From Entrophospora sp. SA101 (taxonomy: Eukaryota > Glomeromycota > Glomeromycetes > Entrophosporales > Entrophosporaceae): a stretch of 12,494 nucleotides of DNA. Shown here one piece after another: positions 8,973 through 12,494 of the stretch; positions within the stretch are counted from its first letter, which is position 1, and every line of letters starts with the position of its first letter. The notes beneath the pieces are model-generated. The model was not told where the DNA came from. It did not search any database and saw only the letters and a list, made by a program, of their open reading frames with translations. A program made the position numbers and the translations under genes. The stretch is from NCBI GenBank assembly GCA_958430865.1, contig CAUDNR010004522.1:52592-65085 (forward strand), in the 5' to 3' direction.

Positions 8973-9000
8973 GGTTCAAAGTTGTACTACCAAATGAAAC

Positions 9001-9580
9001 TCATCTATATTGGATCTTAATTCCATCATACTTTTCTATAATTTCGTCATTATCAAGAACATAATTAACCTGTTCCTTTACTGCTTCATCTTGAATGCCA
9101 AATAAATCCTACTTACCAAATATGGTGGGCGAACATTTTGGGATCATAACTAGTGTATATAGAAAGTCGGCAGCACTGTACTGAATTATATATATAAATT
9201 GGACACTGTACTAAAAGTCTAATTTTAATTCAGTATACACTTGTCATTCATTTTTATTATTACTATTATAATAATAATAAGGACATTTGCTGATCATTAA
9301 AATTGGCCACAATAGCGAGTTCTAACAACCTTTGTAGTACAAGTAAAAAATGCATTTCATGTTTAAATCTAGTTTCTGAAATTTTACAAAACAATTCAAT
9401 TCCAAACTGCTCTAAAACATAGTCACCAAAAAATATTGTATTTCATTAAAAAAAAAAATCGATATCTTGTCAGATTTCCTTTGTTTATCCACCCTTTGTG
9501 ACACTATTTATTAATCTATTCATTCTTTCCAGATTAATATTAAACCATTCCTCTTTTAATAAACCGAATAGTATTCTAAG
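9001..9580 (-). pseudogene. Broken, unrecognised protein-coding gene (3' part), truncated at its upstream end
   Basis: Reading the minus strand, 9580 to about 9435 gives LRILFGLLKEEWFNINLERM, then NRLIVSQRVDKQRKSDKI. One base lost in a T run near 9430 shifts the frame, after which FFGDYVLEQFGIELFCKISE, then HFLLVLQRLLELAIVANFND, continues to about 9280. A probable intron (GTCCTT donor, TTCAGTACAG acceptor near 9176) leads to DFLYTLVMIPKCSPTIFGK, a TAG at 9109-9111, and DLFGIQDEAVKEQVNYVLDN to a stop near 9001. The continuity across frames shows one former protein, rich in amphipathic helix. EEW..I....NRLI weakly recalls the end of Tc1-like transposases, but the downstream part does not, so I assign no family. 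The coding frame stops at 9581, against the GTAC-rich segment. Confidence 0.5.
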
Positions 9581-9581
9581 T

Positions 9582-9738
9582 CAGGGTTGTGGAATTTCGC
9601 TGTACGAAAAGAATCTTTGTACGTACGTACGATGTACTACTGTACTTTGTACAATTGAGTTCGTACAGTTTCGTTGTGGTCGTACACCTGTACGAGGAAG
9701 TTTTACATATGTACGTGTGTACGTACGAACATACGATA
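9582..9738 (+). mobile_element. GTAC-dense segment with a CAGGGTTGTGG terminus, possible DNA-transposon end
   Basis: The segment begins CAGGGTTGTGGAATTTCG, which resembles the CAGGG-type ends of hAT elements. Within 9602-9726 there are 13 GTAC tetramers, many as GTACG or CGTACG, against an expectation well below one at about 28% GC (composition assumed, count by eye). Dense short repeats inside the terminus are how hAT transposases recognise their ends. No matching inverted copy (CCACAACCCTG) or target duplication is seen to the right, so it may be a one-sided remnant or some other repeat. Open frames of 60-90 codons on both strands across it are products of the repeat, not genes. Confidence 0.4.
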
Positions 9739-10088
9739 TGAGGAACAATGATTTTCTGCGGTGATAAAACATTACTTTGTGAAGTCCTATAATAATATTA
9801 ATATTATTGTTATTGTTATTAAGCCGTTAACCCTATTTACTATTACTATAATTAACGGATTATCAGATGTTGTAACCGGGGTCATAATACTACTTCATTA
9901 TCAGGAAAAGCCTCTTATTTGAGCCCTTTTTATTTTATATTCTGTGTTAAAAAAAGTACATATCCCGTGGTTTCTATTTTTTTTTTTCCTAATATTAATA
10001 ATGAATAAAAAAATTACCTTTACAACCTTTTTAATTATTATCAATTATTGAATTTTTCAGTAGTTAATTCCATAATTCTTTTATTCTG
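9739..10088. other. AT-rich spacer with a small inverted repeat
   Basis: No gene was found. CCGTTAA (9824-9830) and TTAACGG (9852-9858) form a 7-bp inverted repeat. A pyrimidine tract with acceptor (GAATTTTTCAG, ending about 10060) may mark the upstream splice site of the broken gene that follows, but an in-frame stop at 10065-10067 blocks direct joining. Confidence 0.4.
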
Positions 10089-11071
10089 ATGGTCAAAGCT
10101 TTGAAAGATTACATCATTGAAACAAAACAAAAAAGTGTTTCTAGTAACAGATTATTAAACTTGGTGAAAACAGCAATGAATTAAAAACGATAGTAGATAA
10201 AATCGAACATATAATGCAACATTTTAGTGGTTGTCAAAATTTCATGTTGTATATAGCCAAAAAGAAAAAATTAAAATACTAGCTCTTAGCAATAATAATG
10301 ATAATAATAACAATACAGTAAAAAGAAAAAGTAAATTTCAAAAAATTTTTTTTTAATTTAATTAACAATTATTGATTTCTTTCTATTAGTATGTAATTCT
10401 GCTTCATCCCAATCATCTAATTACGGTTCTTTTAGATAATTTTGTTTCTAAATGAACTTTATAACTTAGATGTCCAAAGTATTGATCATCCAGCAACAAG
10501 TTCTGGTGGAAATGGATACTGGGAATTATTAAAAAACGATCCTTTCTAGTTTATCATTACAATTATGAAAAAAAAAATTTTTTGACGAATTAATGTATAT
10601 TACATTTGATCAACCAATAAAAATTGGCATAAATCACATGATATGTTCGTAGAGTTCTCTCTATAACGGCCCGCCTGATTTGGCAAGAAAAGGCCGTTAT
10701 AGAGAGTTTGCAGATCATAGTCATGTGATAAATTATAATGTGATACAATATAAAGATTTTATTTTATATTTGCATACTTATTCAATGTTAAAAAAGCTAT
10801 ATAGTGTGGATTGTTGTTGTGAGTTAAAATCCATTTTTTTAATTTTTCTTTTAAGATTTTCCAATTTGCTCCAATATCACCTGGAATCACTAATCCTTCA
10901 GATACCAGTGAGAGTAACAGTATGAATGAAAATAATATACACTACTTAAATATTAGAACTCCTGGTTCAACCATAGATGAAGAAATTGGTATCAGTACTG
11001 GTGGCGAATATCCATTTCCAGTGATTGCTAGTGATAATACTAATGATGGTGATGATTCTACGCAATCATAG
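10089..11071 (+). pseudogene. Broken, unrecognised multi-exon gene
   Basis: The first piece (10089 onward) reads MVKALKDYIIETKQKSVSSN. A one-base loss near 10160 continues as LGENSNELKTIVDKIEHIMQ. A second loss near 10281 leads to LALSNNNDNNNNTVKRK. From there splicing is orderly: intron 10331-10389, exon 10390-10425 (CNSASSQSSNY), intron 10426-10469 (44 nt, weak GTTCTT donor), and exon 10470-10546 (VQSIDHPATSSGGNGYWELL) to a TAG at 10547-10549. After a CTTTTAAG acceptor, the last exon 10856-11071 reads FQFAPISPGITNPSDTSESN, then NIRTPGSTIDEEIGISTGGE, and ends with a stop. No GT donor fits the last junction. The Ser/Thr/Asn-rich tail and the helical start suggest a regulatory protein, but I recognise no domain. 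Confidence 0.45.
10633..10729. mobile_element. Short MITE-like hairpin with CTCTCTATAACGG arms
   Basis: The perfect 15-bp arms are CTCTCTATAACGGCC (10657-10671) and GGCCGTTATAGAGAG (10692-10706), around a 20-nt loop. Outside them, ATCACATGA (10633-10641) pairs with TCATGTGAT (10721-10729) at nearly equal distance (15 and 14 nt), so the symmetry spans about 97 bases. CTCTCTATAACGG resembles the inner part of pogo/Tigger-type terminal repeats as I remember them. No TA target duplication is clear. It lies inside the last apparent intron of the broken gene at 10089-11071. Confidence 0.45.
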
Positions 11072-11571
11072 TTGATAATAAGTTCATTTGAAACAGATTG
11101 GGATAATTTCATAGTAAATTCAAAATAAAAGAATAAAAAGGATATTCCAATTTTATTAATTTATGAGATCATTTTTGATTAATGGGAATTATTTATTGGA
11201 TTAATTAAGTAAATAAAAGGACAATTTTATTAAAAATTTGTAAAGTTGTCAAATAATTTTTGGAAAAAATAAATCAGAAAATCAATTTTGCATATATATT
11301 TATATATGATCGACATGACACGAATTAATTTAAAGACAACCATGTACCTTTGCTCTTTAAAACGCGATATTTTATATACCAGAGCTCTCCTGTTTACGGA
11401 TATACTCGCCCATACCATGGAGTATGGAGCAATCCCCATCTCATATCCATATCCCATGTCTTTAATTTGATAATGGGAAAGATAGGCATACATTTTAGTT
11501 AAATAATCATAAGAAATTTAATTAATAGCCAATCTTTTTAGCATGGAAAACAACCAATTCCTGAAAAATTA
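11072..11571. other. AT-rich interval with a GC-richer patch
   Basis: AATAAA-like strings at 11125-11140 may be the former polyadenylation region of the upstream gene. A GC-richer patch (about 11340-11460) is open on both strands (plus 11288-11470, minus 11230-11493) and carries an interrupted palindrome (CCATAC...GTATGG, 11410-11427) and repeated ATATCC/GGATAT words. Neither translation looks like a known protein. The patch may be a repeat or a promoter-type region. Confidence 0.35.
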
Positions 11572-11690
11572 TTATGAGGTTACAAGAAAAATGGTATAGT
11601 GGTTTTGATTTTATTTCCATAAAAAAGGTCAAAGTCAAATGCATAAAGGAATCAGAATGCTATCATCAATGTTATGGAGTAAGATTCTAA
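11572..11690 (+). pseudogene. Coding-like fragment, unidentified
   Basis: An ATG-started frame reads MRLQEKWYSGFDFISIKKVK, then KCIKESECYHQCYG, before a GTAAGA donor-like site and a stop. Composition is ordinary, with three Cys near the end. A second open frame (11639-11851) overlaps it and reads NGCLAIAKPEQITNMFIGIG near its end, so two exons in different frames are possible. There is no family match and no upstream exon that I can join. Confidence 0.2.
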
Positions 11691-11851
11691 ATGATTATTG
11701 TGTCATCACCACTATTTTCACGTCACAACAATTTAAAAAAGCAGATGCTAAAAGTTTGCCAAATGGCTGCCTAGCAATTGCAAAACCGGAACAGATTACC
11801 AACATGTTCATAGGGATTGGGGATGCTATTTCTCAAATATGCAGAAAGTGA

Positions 11852-12494
11852 CTTTACTACAATGCTAATGATAAGGTTACTTGCCGAAACCTCTTAGTGA
11901 CTGTCAAAACTTTGTTGAAACTCTAATGAACAATTAGTATATACCTTGTCAAAATTCTGATGATTGACAAAACCCCCAAATGCGAAACTTGTCGAAACTT
12001 TAATAAACAATTATTATGTAACCTGTCAAAACTCTGTCGATTGATTTCTGAAGTTTCGCCCACAACTTTAGCTGATGATCTCATCAAAAAAAAAAATGAT
12101 AATTATAGTAATACATTCCATATTCCTATTTCAAAAAACCAAGAGAAATGACAGCATAGATATTTTGACTAATAAGGAAGAATTATTTTTATACAACTAC
12201 ACTGAACAAACACAATTTCTTTATTATTTGATCTTTGATCATAATTTTTATATTCAAATTCTTGAATGTAAATGTTTAAGTAGGAACAAAAAATGTTTTT
12301 TCCTTTTCACCAGTAATATTTAACTTTAATTCCTTTGGTGAATTCTCTATTACCATATATAAAATTTAATATATCATGATGACAAGTTAATGAAGAAGGA
12401 AGGTATGACACAAGAAATAATCAATTGACAAGTTTTATTTCAGAATTTATTTTATTTATTCCATTAGTTTTTTCTAAAAAGAAATATTTTATTA
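11852..12494. other. AT-rich 3' end of window with a diverged tandem duplication
   Basis: No gene is supported. Short open frames at 11960-12151 and 12075-12323 have no splice or family support. The duplication at 11912-12044 is listed separately. Near 12395-12415 a short plus-strand run reads HDDKLMKKEG up to a GGTATGAC donor-like site, which may be a piece of an exon continuing beyond the window. Confidence 0.4.
11912..12044 (+). repeat. Diverged 77-bp-period tandem duplication
   Basis: A stretch of about 56 bases beginning TTGTTGAAACTCTAATGAAC (11912) recurs at 11989 as TTGTCGAAACTTTAATAAAC. Both copies go on through a TGTCAAAA-type word to GATTGA, with roughly four in five bases matching by eye. 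A third partial word (GCCGAAACC...CTGTCAAAAC, 11883-11910) precedes them. It looks like an old minisatellite or a decayed repeat domain. Confidence 0.5.

Noticed and set aside
9109..9117. GTAAGT donor on the minus strand as a true exon end in the broken gene
   Set aside because: The sequence right after it continues protein-like in the same frame for about 35 codons, so a nonsense mutation within an exon explains it better.
9480..9580. Tc1/mariner transposase C-terminus for the minus-strand remnant
   Set aside because: Only EEW..I....LI matches. The SMPRR-type end is absent and the frame continues into a long helical region unlike Tc1.
9498..9772. Overlapping open frames on both strands across the GTAC block
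   Set aside because: Repeated Val-Arg-Thr-Tyr words on both strands follow from the GTACG repeats. Neither frame resembles a protein.
11288..11470. Open frames on both strands in the GC-richer patch
   Set aside because: No family signature, no splice logic, and both frames are supported only by lack of stops in GC-richer DNA.

Overview
The window looks like nuclear DNA of a very AT-rich fungus. The best fit is an arbuscular mycorrhizal fungus of the Rhizophagus/Glomeromycotina type; this is inference and no marker gene is present. Supporting signs are short introns (about 80-120 nt, mostly GTAAAT/GTAAGT-like donors and T-rich YAG acceptors), no bacterial-style gene packing, many TTA/AAT microsatellites, asparagine-rich low-complexity protein, and a TKL-type kinase whose motif wording is typical of the expanded Rhizophagus kinase families.

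Two genes can be rebuilt with intact frames across all splice junctions. (1) Positions 1013-2176 (+, five exons, 270 aa) encode a PIG-L/GPI12-type N-acetylglucosaminyl-phosphatidylinositol de-N-acetylase, the second enzyme of GPI-anchor synthesis. Its HPDDE motif reads HPVDE, so the Asp that acts as general base in the family is replaced. (2) Positions 4307-6390 (+, four exons, 600 aa) encode a TKL-like protein kinase. It has a long Asn-rich N-terminus made from an in-frame 45/54-bp minisatellite and an Asn-rich C-terminal tail.

The remainder is gene-poor and holds broken coding remnants. Positions 6873-7757 (+) contain a decayed locus, part of which resembles the linker before the kinase domain in Rhizophagus kinases. 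Positions 9001-9580 (-) contain an unrecognised gene with one frameshift, a probable intron and one nonsense codon. Its coding frame ends exactly where a GTAC-dense segment starts (CAGGGTTGTGG terminus at 9582), as if cut by a mobile element. Positions 10089-11071 (+) contain another unrecognised broken gene, with a transposon-like hairpin inside its last apparent intron. Weaker coding traces lie near 2388-2660, 3364-3709, 6430-6549, 8543-8972 and 11572-11690. No rRNA, tRNA, CRISPR or bacterial signal was found.

The two intact genes have no evident functional link and no shared promoter. Gene models were made by hand from frame continuity and splice consensus. Family assignments rest on remembered motifs, not on database searches.
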